A stretch of DNA of 64,000 nt from G963678095 sp963678095 (GCA_963678095.2 OY782746.1:1240001-1304000); one strand, 5' to 3'. Positions 44,946 to 53,852 are shown, counted from the first letter of the stretch. Notes: generated by a model from the sequence alone, not told the origin. Translations and numbers: made by a program.

Positions 44946-45950
44946 CTATAATATCTCGCTTACAATCGCCGACCAATGTTTTCCTTTATATGCATTATAG
45001 CCACGCGTGTGGGCATAGCCGATAATCTCAGTCCGCCCGCCGGAGCTCTGCTGCATCACATAGCCATAGGTTTCGCCGCTGATCGCTTTCTTGACCGCAG
45101 GATTATGACACATATCCGTTCGCAGGATATCATGCCGATCCTTGGTGGCAATAACCACCCCCGCTTGATTGACAAGATAAACACGCCCATTTTTCCCGAT
45201 TTTAGCAGAATCAATAATGTCATAGATAAAATCCCAATTAAACCGGGAAGAGAAATAGCCGATCAAACCTCCATCTTCAGCCCGGATTGGGCAGGAATAG
45301 GCTACCGTCGGGCGGTTGTCCACATGCGTAAAATACACGTCAGAAACAGCAATATCCTGTGCCTGCTGCACCTCCTGAAACCAGGAACGATCTGCCATTG
45401 ACTTGCCGATTGAGCCCCGATTAATCCCGGCAGCAACGATTTTCCCCTCAGGATCAAGAATAAACAAGTCCATGTACACCTCGTAAATTTCAACAATGGT
45501 CTGCAAAAAATCATTGCCCGTACGAATAGAAGCCGCATCCCCGATGGTCAGGCATTGTTGTACCTTGTCAAATTTTGCCCAAGCCTGCGCATCACAGTTG
45601 CGCTCAAAGAGATTACGATCTACCTTGTCAATTACATCATAGGCAACGTCGGCGGTGCGAATCCCCATAACTTCATTGGCCCGCTCCACAATATCGCTGA
45701 TCATTGTCCCACTTTCTTTCGTTGCCTCAAAACTGCGTACCGATAATTTTTTTATTTCCTCAGCGACAACACTAAATCCCCGGCCGGCTTCACCGGCACG
45801 AGCCGCTTCGATCGCCGAATTCAGCGACAATAGATTGGTCTGTTGGGCAATATCCTGAATTGCGCTTATCACGCCGCCCATATTCTGACTGGCATTTTTT
45901 AATTCTCCGAGTAAAACGGATGCGTCAATTAAGTCCCTGTTCTCTGCCAT
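44946..45950 (-). CDS. Soluble chemoreceptor-like protein with C-terminal Cache domain
   Basis: A 334-residue protein with reversed order: a short MCP signalling part first (about 1-100; the tip IQDIAQQTNLLSLNSAIEAA and GRGFSVVAEEIKKLS), then a linker and a Cache-like sensor (about 120-330; DLFILDPEGKIVAAG, DRSWFQEVQQAQDIAVSDVYF, RVYLVNQAGVVIATK). I see no signal peptide or TM helix, so the Cache domain would sit in the cytoplasm. Only a truncated signalling region is left, with no long methylation helices. GAGGTG lies 8 nt before the ATG. It may bind CheW/CheA, or act as a helper or decoy. Confidence 0.85.
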   Translation of the reverse strand: MAENRDLIDASVLLGELKNASQNMGGVISAIQDIAQQTNLLSLNSAIEAARAGEAGRGFSVVAEEIKKLSVRSFEATKESGTMISDIVERANEVMGIRTADVAYDVIDKVDRNLFERNCDAQAWAKFDKVQQCLTIGDAASIRTGNDFLQTIVEIYEVYMDLFILDPEGKIVAAGINRGSIGKSMADRSWFQEVQQAQDIAVSDVYFTHVDNRPTVAYSCPIRAEDGGLIGYFSSRFNWDFIYDIIDSAKIGKNGRVYLVNQAGVVIATKDRHDILRTDMCHNPAVKKAISGETYGYVMQQSSGGRTEIIGYAHTRGYNAYKGKHWSAIVSEIL

Positions 45951-46004
45951 ATAAGCACACCTCTGCTTCGATTATTTTAATAAAAAATGAAGGCCACAAA
46001 AAAA

Positions 46005-46043
46005 AGCCTGCCTAAGTCCGCCAAAAAGCGGGCTTAGCAAGCT
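46005..46043 (-). terminator. Terminator of the thioesterase gene
   Basis: Imperfect 16-bp hairpin followed on the reverse strand by eight U. Confidence 0.8.
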
Positions 46044-46129
46044 CCATTGCTCTGCTCAGCACATATCATTTTAAAACATGATACCATATATGAAAAATTA
46101 TTCCAAATAATTTTTATCCTACTTCATTT

Positions 46130-46525
46130 TTAAATCATTTTGCTGTCGGCTTTTTCCATAAAGGATGCTCGTCTGACGATAACCCGCTGGTGCTGTCCGT
46201 GCCCAATCTGTTCTCGTTCATCAAAAGCTTCGACTGAAAACGAAAGCCGCCGCCCCTCCACTGCCAGCAGTCGCACCCGGGCCGTCACCTGCATCCCCAG
46301 TGGGGTGGGCGCTGTATGCTCAATCTGCAGCGAGGTTCCGACGCTCGTCCATTCCTTGTCAAGTACCCTGTCCACCAGTTCAGCCGCTGCCTGCTCCATC
46401 AACGTCGCCATTGCTGGCGTGGCATATACCTCAAGACTGCCGCTGCCAACAGCTGCTGCCGTATTTTTTTTTGTGACGACAACTGTACACTCTGCTGTCA
46501 TTCCCGTTACCAGCTTAAATTCCAT
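46130..46525 (-). CDS. FlK-like hotdog thioesterase
   Basis: A 131-residue hotdog-fold protein. VYATPAMATLMEQAAAELV, TSVGTSLQIEHTAPTPLGM, LSFSVEAFDEREQIGHGQHQR (shortened) follow the fluoroacetyl-CoA thioesterase (FlK) family, which hydrolyses small acyl-CoA esters; the Thr, Glu and His of the family's active site (TPAM, MEQAA, GQHQR) are present. Most members do not act on fluoroacetate, so the substrate is open. ATG 46525 is behind AAAAGGAGA; an upstream in-frame ATG lacks a site. Confidence 0.85.
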   Translation of the reverse strand: MEFKLVTGMTAECTVVVTKKNTAAAVGSGSLEVYATPAMATLMEQAAAELVDRVLDKEWTSVGTSLQIEHTAPTPLGMQVTARVRLLAVEGRRLSFSVEAFDEREQIGHGQHQRVIVRRASFMEKADSKMI

Positions 46526-46855
46526 AACACAATCTCCTTTTATAATGATCCCCAGCCTGAAGCGGCGAAAATACATTCTTTTTATCTAAAATACCATATA
46601 TTCTGTCCTCGTGGCAAACAACTTCATCTTTTACGAGGATTAAAACTACACATATTTCCCGGCAACTATTCCGAGAAACCATTTTCTGTGCTACAATATA
46701 CCCATGTGCGATTAGTATTCTAGTATGCATTGATTTAGCAAGCTATAATATCTGAAAATGAGCAAAATTACCAATCTTTTTTCGCTTTGCTTTTTATAAA
46801 CAGTAAAAATGAGCGGTAATCCATATTTTTATTATCATCTAGTGGAGGAATTTTT
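46526..46855. other. 330-bp divergent intergenic region
   Basis: AT-rich region between the thioesterase and dhaL genes. It holds a 7-bp stem TCCTCGT/ACGAGGA with a 20-nt loop (46606-46639), a TGCTACAAT extended -10 (46689-46697) and a TATAAT (46744-46749) facing dhaL without a good -35. No small gene seen. Confidence 0.45.
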
Positions 46856-47479
46856 ATGACCAGACTTAAAGACGCAATTGATCACATCAGCAATGCTATC
46901 ATTTCCCAAAAAGACTACCTGACCCATCTTGACCGTGAAATCGGCGATGGCGACCACGGCATCAATATGGCCCGCGGTTTTGAAGCCGTTCTCGAAAAAA
47001 TGGACCGACTGGCCGATACAAGCAAGCCGGGTCCGGTGCTCAAAGCTGTTGGCAGCACTTTGATGAACACCATTGGGGGAGCCGCCGGGCCCTTGTATGC
47101 CACCGGATTTTTGCGAGCAGCTGACGTCTGTGACGAAGATACGGCCTTCAACATGAAGAGCGTAGAAAAGCTTCTCGCCGCCGCTATTGTCGGTATCCAG
47201 GAACGAGGGAAAGCCGTTCGTGGCGAAAAAACCATGCTCGATGTTCTGATTCCCGTCCACGAGGTTTTTGTAGAAGGCCTCAAGCAGGATAAGACACTGT
47301 TCCAGTGCCTGGGAGAAGCCGCCAAAGCCGCACGCGAAGGAGTAGAATACACCAAGACGATCGTCGCTACCAAAGGACGCGCCAGCTATGTCGGGGAGCG
47401 CAGTATCGGGCACGAAGATCCTGGTGCTATGTCCTCGGCCATCATGGTCCGCACATTATACATGTTCGTTAAACGCTGA
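46856..47479 (+). CDS. dhaL: Dihydroxyacetone kinase subunit DhaL, orphan
   Basis: A 207-residue ADP-binding subunit of PTS-type dihydroxyacetone kinase. The Mg-nucleotide motif REIGDGDHGINMARG (about 27-41), GGAAGPLY, GEKTMLDVL and TKGRASYVGERSIGHEDPGA are all present. DhaL needs DhaK (substrate subunit) and DhaM (PTS donor); neither is next to it, and a terminator follows directly, so it is a lone gene. It may serve distant partners or a different substrate. GGAGG lies 6 nt before the ATG. Confidence 0.92.
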   Translation: MTRLKDAIDHISNAIISQKDYLTHLDREIGDGDHGINMARGFEAVLEKMDRLADTSKPGPVLKAVGSTLMNTIGGAAGPLYATGFLRAADVCDEDTAFNMKSVEKLLAAAIVGIQERGKAVRGEKTMLDVLIPVHEVFVEGLKQDKTLFQCLGEAAKAAREGVEYTKTIVATKGRASYVGERSIGHEDPGAMSSAIMVRTLYMFVKR

Positions 47480-47515
47480 CCGTCAGCCTGTTTATCTCCA
47501 AGTCCTGTCTGCGGT

Positions 47516-47548
47516 AAAACCACGGAGCGATACTGCCTCCGTGGTTTT
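47516..47548 (+). terminator. Terminator of dhaL
   Basis: Perfect 12-bp stem AAAACCACGGAG/CTCCGTGGTTTT with 9-nt loop and T-rich tail. Confidence 0.9.
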
Positions 47549-47588
47549 ATTTAATTGGAACTGGAAAAAGGAGGGAATTATTTGAATA

Positions 47589-47617
47589 TTGCAATTTTCG
47601 CAATCACATGTTATAAT
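47589..47617 (+). promoter_or_regulatory. Promoter of the large non-coding RNA
   Basis: TTGCAA (47589-47594), 17-bp spacer, TATAAT (47612-47617) preceded by TGT, giving an extended -10 (TGTTATAAT). Start expected near 47624. Confidence 0.75.
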
Positions 47618-47623
47618 AAAGAC

Positions 47624-48205
47624 GTAAAGAAGAGATAGATAAACCGGGGTTCCACAGACGGGCTCCAGTAGGTAGGACTGGAGAGAACGATCTGGGACGA
47701 GATGGTTTGTCAGCCTCTACGAGGTTCTCTTCAATGTAAACAGAAAGGATGTGGGGAATGATTAAAGATGCTACGATGTGGTTGTGTTCTCCATTGAATT
47801 TACCGTGAGCGAACCGTTTTGAAGATGCTTGAATTTCAACCGGCAGGACGTAATGACAGGGGTCATAGGTACCAGCCAGAGGAAAACAACGATGTGCGCA
47901 AGACCAGCAAGACAACGGAGAACCAACAGTTATCTAGACACACTGCAGTGTGATTTCCAATCATCTGCTTGATGGCTCGTATCCAGGAAGAAGGGTTAGA
48001 CAAATTGAGTTGCAGCTCTTTAGGACCGAAAAGTCAAATGATGTTCAAGGGATAATGCAGATGCATGACGAGTGGTCGGATCGGCCATGGGATACAGCAT
48101 GGTCTTCTACTTAAGGGAAGGTCATGCAGACAAATGAATACGAGGTTTCTAATGACGGAAAAATCTTAAAAGCGGCTGGCAATTTATTGCGAGCCGCTTT
48201 TGTAT
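47624..48205 (+). ncRNA. Large structured RNA (about 580 nt), OLE-like
   Basis: No credible protein gene lies here, yet the block is framed by its own strong promoter and terminator and is less AT-rich than other spacers. Visible helices: GATAAACC (47638-47645) with GGTTTGTC (47704-47711), enclosing CTCCAGT/ACTGGAG (47663-47669 and 47677-47683, loop AGGTAGG); CCTC/GAGG (47714-47724); ATGAC/GTCAT (47853-47866); and the CACACTGCAGTGTG palindrome (47939-47952). Size, layout and my memory of conserved strings (CCACAGACGGGC, GUAGGUAGGAC, GGUUUGUCAGCCUC, CGCAAGACCAGCAAGACAAC) point to OLE RNA (Rfam RF01071), a membrane-associated ribonucleoprotein RNA of anaerobic and extremophilic Firmicutes linked to alcohol and cold tolerance. 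ROOL or a new class are alternatives. The usual partner gene oapA is not next to it. Confidence 0.75.
48168..48201. terminator. Terminator of the large RNA and of the radical SAM gene
   Basis: AAAAGCGGCT/AGCCGCTTTT 10-bp stem with an inner GCAA/TTGC stem (one mismatch between), TTTA loop, T-rich on both sides. Confidence 0.88.
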
Positions 48206-48246
48206 GTCTTGTTACATGTCCGCTGAACTGCGTTTTCACGGCAATC

Positions 48247-48903
48247 CTAATTGGCCTCATACGGACGCACGCGCAGCACGAGGCCGCGGTCCTCGCAGAT
48301 TTCGCGACAGGCAGCAATTTCCGCCGCCCCGATATTATCCACCACCGTCAGCACCACATTTGGCACGTATTGTTTGGCTTTTACAGCAAAATCGAGCATA
48401 GCCGAATAAGAAGCTTCCCCAAACCGATTGCGTGTCAGCTGCAAATACTGCTGCGGCGTCGATGCATTCAGACTGATCGAGATCGTATCGAGCAGGCCGG
48501 CAAACAGCGGCGCGGTTTCACGCCCGTATTCAAGATCGCTGAGTCCATTCGTATTGAGTCTGGTCTTCATCGCCGGATCCTTGGTCTTTACATAGCGCAT
48601 CAGCTCAAGCAAATCATCAAGCCGCATCGTCGGCTCGCCAAAACCACAAAAAACAATTTCCCGGATCAGGCTCCAGTCCTGCAATTCAAAATCCGCAATC
48701 GCCTCCGCCACCGTTGGTTCCTGCTCCAGCCAGAGATTGTTGACGCTGCTCATCGTCTTTAAGCTGCGCAGACAAAATGTACATGAACAATTGCACCGGT
48801 TCGTAATATTTACATAAGCCGTACGTTTTCCCTCCGGAACCGCCGCCACACTTTGGGCAAAATTTACATATTTATGGTCCTTATTAAATGTATATACGAT
48901 CAT
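48247..48903 (-). CDS. TatD-associated radical SAM protein
   Basis: A 218-residue radical SAM enzyme. The [4Fe-4S] CxxxCxxC is seen in RCNCSCTFCLR (about 36-46), followed by FCGFGEPTMR (SAM site) and RLNTNGL. Length and the YVNITNRCNCSCTFC start fit the TatD-linked radical SAM family (TIGR04038), whose reaction is unknown. No tatD gene is next to it here. It lies 12 bp after the pyridoxamine kinase gene, so they share a transcript. Confidence 0.85.
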   Translation of the reverse strand: MIVYTFNKDHKYVNFAQSVAAVPEGKRTAYVNITNRCNCSCTFCLRSLKTMSSVNNLWLEQEPTVAEAIADFELQDWSLIREIVFCGFGEPTMRLDDLLELMRYVKTKDPAMKTRLNTNGLSDLEYGRETAPLFAGLLDTISISLNASTPQQYLQLTRNRFGEASYSAMLDFAVKAKQYVPNVVLTVVDNIGAAEIAACREICEDRGLVLRVRPYEAN

Positions 48904-48915
48904 GTTATCCCTCCG

Positions 48916-49749
48916 TCATCTGAGTTCAGTCAGATATTCTTCAAAACAAATGCCATAATTCCACGGCAAATCAAGAGCAACTGTATAGGCCAGTGATTTG
49001 CTGATAAAGTCTGCCGCCTTGCGCACCGAAGCTGTCAACTCTTCCCCCTTGACCAGACTGGCAGCCACAATTGCCATAAAGGCATCGCCGGTCCCCGAGC
49101 GGTCCCCGCCGATTTTCTGAACACTGACTATCGTCCCCGGGCACCCTCGCTCATAAATAAAATTATGCAGCTGGTCACCATCGGTCAGCCCCGTGATCAC
49201 AACCTTGCCCGGGCCCTTTTCGCATAAGGCCTCCGCCATTTCCTGCAGCTGCGGGGAACTTACCTTGCCCTGCTCGGGATAAGGTAGGTCGAGCAGCTCA
49301 CAGGTTTCCGTCAGATTCGGCGTCACGAGATCAGCATATGCGAGTAGCCGCTTCATTTCCCTGCACATTTCCGGGGTGTAGGAGGAATAGAGCCGGCCAT
49401 AATCGCCCATCACAGGATCCATCATAATCAGCGTTTCCTTCGTCTTAAACAGCCGCAAAAAATCGAGTACGATATTGATCTGTGCTGCCGAGCCGAGAAA
49501 ACCCGTGCAGATTCCATCAAACTTTATGTCAAGCGCCTGCCAGTTTTCCATATACGGGCGCATATGCTCCGTATAATCATCCATATAATGCTGGGAAAAT
49601 CCCGTATGGGCCGATAAAATTGCCGTTGGCAATGGACAGGCCTGTACCTTCAGCGCCGAAATCAACGGCAATTCAACCGCAATTGAGCAGCGACCAAACC
49701 CTGTGATATCATTGATCAGCGCAATGCGCTTTTGTCCTTGTCGCGCCAT
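48916..49749 (-). CDS. Pyridoxamine kinase
   Basis: A 277-residue ribokinase-fold kinase that phosphorylates pyridoxal/pyridoxamine for vitamin B6 salvage. INDITGFGRCSIAVELPLIS, CPLPTAILSAHTGF, IMMDPVMGDYGRLY, TPNLTE and the catalytic GGDRSGTGDAF (Asp base) are typical. GGGAGGG lies 8 nt before ATG. First gene of a two-gene unit with the radical SAM protein. Confidence 0.92.
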   Translation of the reverse strand: MARQGQKRIALINDITGFGRCSIAVELPLISALKVQACPLPTAILSAHTGFSQHYMDDYTEHMRPYMENWQALDIKFDGICTGFLGSAAQINIVLDFLRLFKTKETLIMMDPVMGDYGRLYSSYTPEMCREMKRLLAYADLVTPNLTETCELLDLPYPEQGKVSSPQLQEMAEALCEKGPGKVVITGLTDGDQLHNFIYERGCPGTIVSVQKIGGDRSGTGDAFMAIVAASLVKGEELTASVRKAADFISKSLAYTVALDLPWNYGICFEEYLTELR

Positions 49750-49839
49750 CTGTCAAGCCCTCCCTTTCGTCGTATTTTCTTATTATACGATATTTTGTTT
49801 AAAAATAAAATAATGCGCCTTGCGTCCAGACGCAAAAAA

Positions 49840-49874
49840 GCAGAGCAAGCGGCGCCCGGCGCCGCTTGCTCTGC
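49840..49874 (-). terminator. Terminator of the trmB-ftsW unit
   Basis: 17-bp arms in perfect symmetry around one base; six U follow on the reverse strand; 8 bp past the ftsW stop. Confidence 0.93.
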
Positions 49875-49882
49875 TCATCCAT

Positions 49883-51052
49883 TTATTTTTTCACCAGACG
49901 CAATCTGCGTTTTTGGGGCATCGGTTCTGCCTGCAGTTGTACCGGTTTTGGCTGTCGGTCGGCATAGCGCCCGACATTGACCAAAAATCCGATTCCAACC
50001 ATATTCAGAATCAAGGAGGTCCCGCCATAGCTAATAAACGGCAGCGGCACTCCGACAACCGGCAGCAAGCCAACCACCATGGCCACGTTCGCCGCCCCCT
50101 GCCCGACAATCAGAATCAATACTCCGATCGCCAACATTCGCCCAAAGCCATCGGTCGCCCGACTGGCAATCTTCGCACTGTAAACGGCCAGCGCCAACAG
50201 CAGAAAAAAGACAAAAAACGCCCCCAGATAACCGTTTTCCTGACAGAAAATCGCAAAGGCAAAATCTGTATGCGCTTCCGGCAGATAATAATACTTACTG
50301 ACGCCCTTGCCAAGGCCCATGCCAAAAAGCCCGCCCGAACCAATCGCCGACATCGACTGCACCGTCTGATAGCCCTGATTTTGCTGATACTGCCAGGGAT
50401 CATACCAGGTCTTGATCCGCTCGAGGCGATAGGGCTGCAGAAAGGATAAAAAGACAATCGCCGCTGCTGCCAGCCCGGCCAAGACGGCTACCCATTTGGT
50501 CCGCATCCCCGCCAGCACATACATCAACATCGGAATGCCGATCACCAGCATCATCGTCCCCATATCCGGCTGCAATTCAATCAGCACCGCCATCACAACA
50601 AATACACCCGCCGGCACATTTTTCAGATTAATCGGCTGTCCCCGGTCAATCCGCGGTCCCAGATAGGCGGCCGCCATGACAATCGACACCAGTTTTGCCA
50701 TCTCAGACGGCTGAAACTGCATAAAGCCCAGTCCCAGCCAGCGTTTCGAGCCGTTGACTTCCACCCCGATCGCCAGTACCAATACCAGCGATACCAAGGT
50801 AAAGGCCATGACCAGTGGAATCAGCCGGCGCCAGTGGTGATAGTCGATGCGCAGCGTAAACGCCAGTGCTACCGTCCCTACGCCCAAACTGATCAAATGC
50901 CGTGTCAGGAAAAAATAGGGGTTATGATACTGTGTCTCTGCCAGCACAAAGCTGGCACTGAAGATATTGATCGTACCAAGAATCAGCAACGCGACCATAA
51001 TGGCAAGCACAGCTTCCATGTCACTAAGCCAAAATTTCTGGCGCGGCATCAT
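49883..51052 (-). CDS. ftsW: FtsW/RodA/SpoVE-family peptidoglycan polymerase
   Basis: A 389-residue inner-membrane SEDS glycosyltransferase with about ten TM segments that polymerises lipid II. Hallmarks: VNGSKRWLGLGFMQFQPSE, IELQPDMGT (catalytic-region Asp), QPYRLERIKTWYDPWQ, LPEAHTDFAFAIFCQE and VGVPLPFISYGGTS. These favour FtsW/SpoVE over RodA. The cytoplasmic tail is Arg/Lys-rich. Start at ATG 51052, 8 nt after GGAGGAGG; a TTG two codons upstream is also in frame. It lies 21 bp after trmB and away from the usual mur/fts cluster, so it may be a second, specialised copy. Confidence 0.9.
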   Translation of the reverse strand: MMPRQKFWLSDMEAVLAIMVALLILGTINIFSASFVLAETQYHNPYFFLTRHLISLGVGTVALAFTLRIDYHHWRRLIPLVMAFTLVSLVLVLAIGVEVNGSKRWLGLGFMQFQPSEMAKLVSIVMAAAYLGPRIDRGQPINLKNVPAGVFVVMAVLIELQPDMGTMMLVIGIPMLMYVLAGMRTKWVAVLAGLAAAAIVFLSFLQPYRLERIKTWYDPWQYQQNQGYQTVQSMSAIGSGGLFGMGLGKGVSKYYYLPEAHTDFAFAIFCQENGYLGAFFVFFLLLALAVYSAKIASRATDGFGRMLAIGVLILIVGQGAANVAMVVGLLPVVGVPLPFISYGGTSLILNMVGIGFLVNVGRYADRQPKPVQLQAEPMPQKRRLRLVKK

Positions 51053-51073
51053 ATGCAAGACCTCCTCCCTGCA

Positions 51074-51724
51074 TCAAGGGAATATAACCTCACAGCGGTT
51101 TATTTTCTCGCCAAAGCCGCTGAATTTACGTTCATACTCGGTCATGATATTATCCGTCATGCCACTGCTATGCAGATCGAAGGATAAAGCCTCCACAGCC
51201 AGATTTGCCAATTCAAACTGCTCCAGCGAAAAATCAAACAACGGCCGATTATCGGTCTTAAAGAAAAGCTTCCCCCCGCTTTTAAGCAAAGAACGGTATT
51301 TTTCAAGAAAAGACGTATGCGTCAGGCGGCGCTTGGCATGACGCGCTTTCGGCCACGGATCACAAAAATTTACGTAAAAGCGATCCACTTCATCTGGAGC
51401 AAAAATATTTTCGATATGATTAATATCAAAGGTCAGCAGGCGGACATTCGTCAGCTTCAGTTCACTGATCTTCTTGGCTGCGGCAAACAGCACATCCTGC
51501 TGCGCCTCAATGCCAATAAAATTAATCTCCGGATGACGCAGGGCCAGCTGGCTGATAAAATCTCCTTTGCCAGTGCCAAGTTCGACATGAAGTACTGCTT
51601 CGCGACCGAACACCTGATTCCACTGTCCTTTTTTCTCCTCACCCGGCTCATTGCCCCGCGCATATACAAATGCACTAAATTCCTGGATCGCCTGATCCAC
51701 CCAAGGTTTTTTCCGTAAACGCAA
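51074..51724 (-). CDS. trmB: tRNA (guanine-N7)-methyltransferase
   Basis: A 216-residue SAM-dependent enzyme that makes m7G46 in tRNA. VELGTGKGDFI (SAM site), FIGIEAQQDV, VNFCDPWPKARHAKRRLTH (shortened) and FKTDNRPLF are TrmB signatures. The start is TTG at 51724, with AAAGGGG upstream. It shares a transcript with ftsW. Confidence 0.95.
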   Translation of the reverse strand: MRLRKKPWVDQAIQEFSAFVYARGNEPGEEKKGQWNQVFGREAVLHVELGTGKGDFISQLALRHPEINFIGIEAQQDVLFAAAKKISELKLTNVRLLTFDINHIENIFAPDEVDRFYVNFCDPWPKARHAKRRLTHTSFLEKYRSLLKSGGKLFFKTDNRPLFDFSLEQFELANLAVEALSFDLHSSGMTDNIMTEYERKFSGFGEKINRCEVIFP

Positions 51725-51741
51725 ATTTTTCTACCCCTTTA

Positions 51742-53652
51742 TCATTTTTCCAATTCGTATTTTTTCAGATACCGATACAACGTCACCCGGCTCACGTTGA
51801 GCAGATTCGCCAACCGGCTTACATTGCCGCCGGCAGCCTGCCAGGCCTTAACAAAGACCTCGCGGTCTTCCTTCCATTTATTGTCCGGCTTAATATCACC
51901 CATCAGATTGATATCTCCCGCTCCAATCGCCGTCGACAGCGTATTGAAAAATGCATATTCCAAAACACCCTGCAACTGCTTTATATTCCCCGGCCAATCA
52001 TATTTTTTCAGTACTTCAATAGTCTCCGGCAACACATTTTTTTCCTGCATCTGGTGTTGCTGCGCCAGCTCGGATATGATGTGACGCACCAGCACCGGAA
52101 TATCCTCCCGACGGCTGCGCAGCGGTGGCACGCGCAGAACGCTCTTGGAAACGATCTCATACAGGGCTTTGTCAAACAGCCCTCGTTCCGTCAGCCGTTT
52201 GAGATCACTGTCACAGGCAGCTACAATTCGCACATCAATCGAACGCTCGACATCTTCGCCAACCCGTCTCATCGTTTCCTGCTCCAGTGCCCGGGCCAGC
52301 AAAGCCGCCAAAGCCTTCGGCAGTTTTTCAATTTCATCCATAAACAGTGTCCCACCACTGGCCAGTTCGAGTTTCCCCGGATGACTGACCTCCGGAGAAA
52401 TTTGCACACCGAACAGTTCCTGTTCCAAAAGCTCCGGTGTTGCATCGCCACAGCGGATTGAAATCAGTGGGCCGGCCGCCCGCGAACTCGCCTGATGAAT
52501 ACCATGCGACATCCGCTGTTTTCCGGTTCCGGACTCGCCCTGCAGCAAGACATGGTGCTTGTTGCGCGCCACACGAGCCGCCTTATCCTTGATCGCCGCA
52601 AAGGCCGAACCATCGCCCACCATTGAGCTCAGGCTGTACTTGGCGGTATAGCCGGCAGCATGAGCCACCAGTGTCCGCAAATCCTCAATCGGCATGGAGA
52701 CCGCGACCACACTGCTGACCACCTGGTCGGAATCGCGTTCAAACGGAACAACGGTTGTTATATCTTCATAAGTCTTAGCCCGCGTAATCCAGGTGACCTC
52801 TTTATTATAGGAAGGCACACCCTTAAATCCCTTATAAATCGGAGTATGGCGATAATTGAGCACAACATCATTGAGATTGAGCAATTGCTGGTTCTTTTTA
52901 TTCTGCGCCCCAATTCCAGCCAGGCGTTTAAGCCCCAGCTTGTTTGCATAAGCGACATCACCGCCCGGCATCACATGATAGACAGCAAATGGCGTCGCGT
53001 CAAGAATTGCCTCCTGGGCTTTAATCCGCATCGACTGTGTCAAATGCGTTTCAAGGGCCCGTTTCATCGTCAGCATCAGTGATATTACAGCATCCTGAGG
53101 CAGGGTCTCATGCTCAACCGAAACAATGGTCAGCACATAGACCAGCTCGCCGCCGACCAGAATCGGCGCTGAGCACGCATCACCAAGCTGGCATTCCTCA
53201 ATCCACATTTCCGGCCCAAACAGCCAAAACGGCACCTTGTGCTCATAGGCAATGCTGATGCTCGAAGTCCCGACCTCGCGGATACCAACTCGTACCCCTT
53301 CAATCTCCCCCGGAGTCTTTTGATAAAACGGCAGGGAATAGCTCTTCAGTACAGTGCAGTCAGCATCAACCAATAAAAGACTTAAATTGTATTTTTGAAA
53401 AAACTCACGAATATCCTCGGCAAAATCGCCTAAATAGTCAATGGCATTGGCATTTTTTAGCTGCAAGGCCGCAAGCTCAGCGGCCGTAAGCCGGCTGCTG
53501 GTGGCCATACGCTCGGCCCCGACACCAAAGTCACGGCTCTGCTGCCAGGAATCCGCCACCCAGGGATGAACATTGGGATCCAGCTCATTTTTTTCTATAT
53601 ATTTTCTGTAATAACCTTCTAATTTTTCCCGGCTTCGATGCTCTCTAATCAT
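51742..53652 (-). CDS. AcoR/DhaR-like AAA+ regulator lacking GAFTGA
   Basis: A 636-residue regulator: N-terminal GAF (about 60-205), PAS-like (about 215-320), AAA+ (about 345-580) and Fis-type helix-turn-helix (about 600-633; NVSRLANLLNVSRVTLYRYL). Walker A GESGTGKQ and Walker B GGTLFMDEIEK are kept. The sigma-54 contact loop GAFTGA is missing: after ELFG comes VQISPEVSHPGKLELA. Without it the protein should not open sigma-54 promoters and may act on sigma-A promoters, as TyrR and DhaR-type proteins do. It stands alone, divergent from the DeoR gene across 274 bp. Confidence 0.9.
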   Translation of the reverse strand: MIREHRSREKLEGYYRKYIEKNELDPNVHPWVADSWQQSRDFGVGAERMATSSRLTAAELAALQLKNANAIDYLGDFAEDIREFFQKYNLSLLLVDADCTVLKSYSLPFYQKTPGEIEGVRVGIREVGTSSISIAYEHKVPFWLFGPEMWIEECQLGDACSAPILVGGELVYVLTIVSVEHETLPQDAVISLMLTMKRALETHLTQSMRIKAQEAILDATPFAVYHVMPGGDVAYANKLGLKRLAGIGAQNKKNQQLLNLNDVVLNYRHTPIYKGFKGVPSYNKEVTWITRAKTYEDITTVVPFERDSDQVVSSVVAVSMPIEDLRTLVAHAAGYTAKYSLSSMVGDGSAFAAIKDKAARVARNKHHVLLQGESGTGKQRMSHGIHQASSRAAGPLISIRCGDATPELLEQELFGVQISPEVSHPGKLELASGGTLFMDEIEKLPKALAALLARALEQETMRRVGEDVERSIDVRIVAACDSDLKRLTERGLFDKALYEIVSKSVLRVPPLRSRREDIPVLVRHIISELAQQHQMQEKNVLPETIEVLKKYDWPGNIKQLQGVLEYAFFNTLSTAIGAGDINLMGDIKPDNKWKEDREVFVKAWQAAGGNVSRLANLLNVSRVTLYRYLKKYELEK

Positions 53653-53852
53653 AAGGTCGCCTCCTAAATTAACGAAATTATTTCCCTATACCAAATAAGG
53701 TCACGCATACCTGTATTTTCTCTGTGTTCTATATTGTACCAATCATTCATCCAAGTAGCAATTCTTTCCCTAAAAAACTTTACAATAATGCCAGTTCTTT
53801 AAGAAATTATAAAATCGAACTGTACTAAAGGCTTATAAAAGCTTAAATTTTA

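Noticed and set aside
47604..47915. Reverse-strand open frame of 103 residues inside the large RNA
   Set aside because: No ribosome site, low-complexity composition, and it lies antisense to a block with its own forward promoter, helices and terminator.
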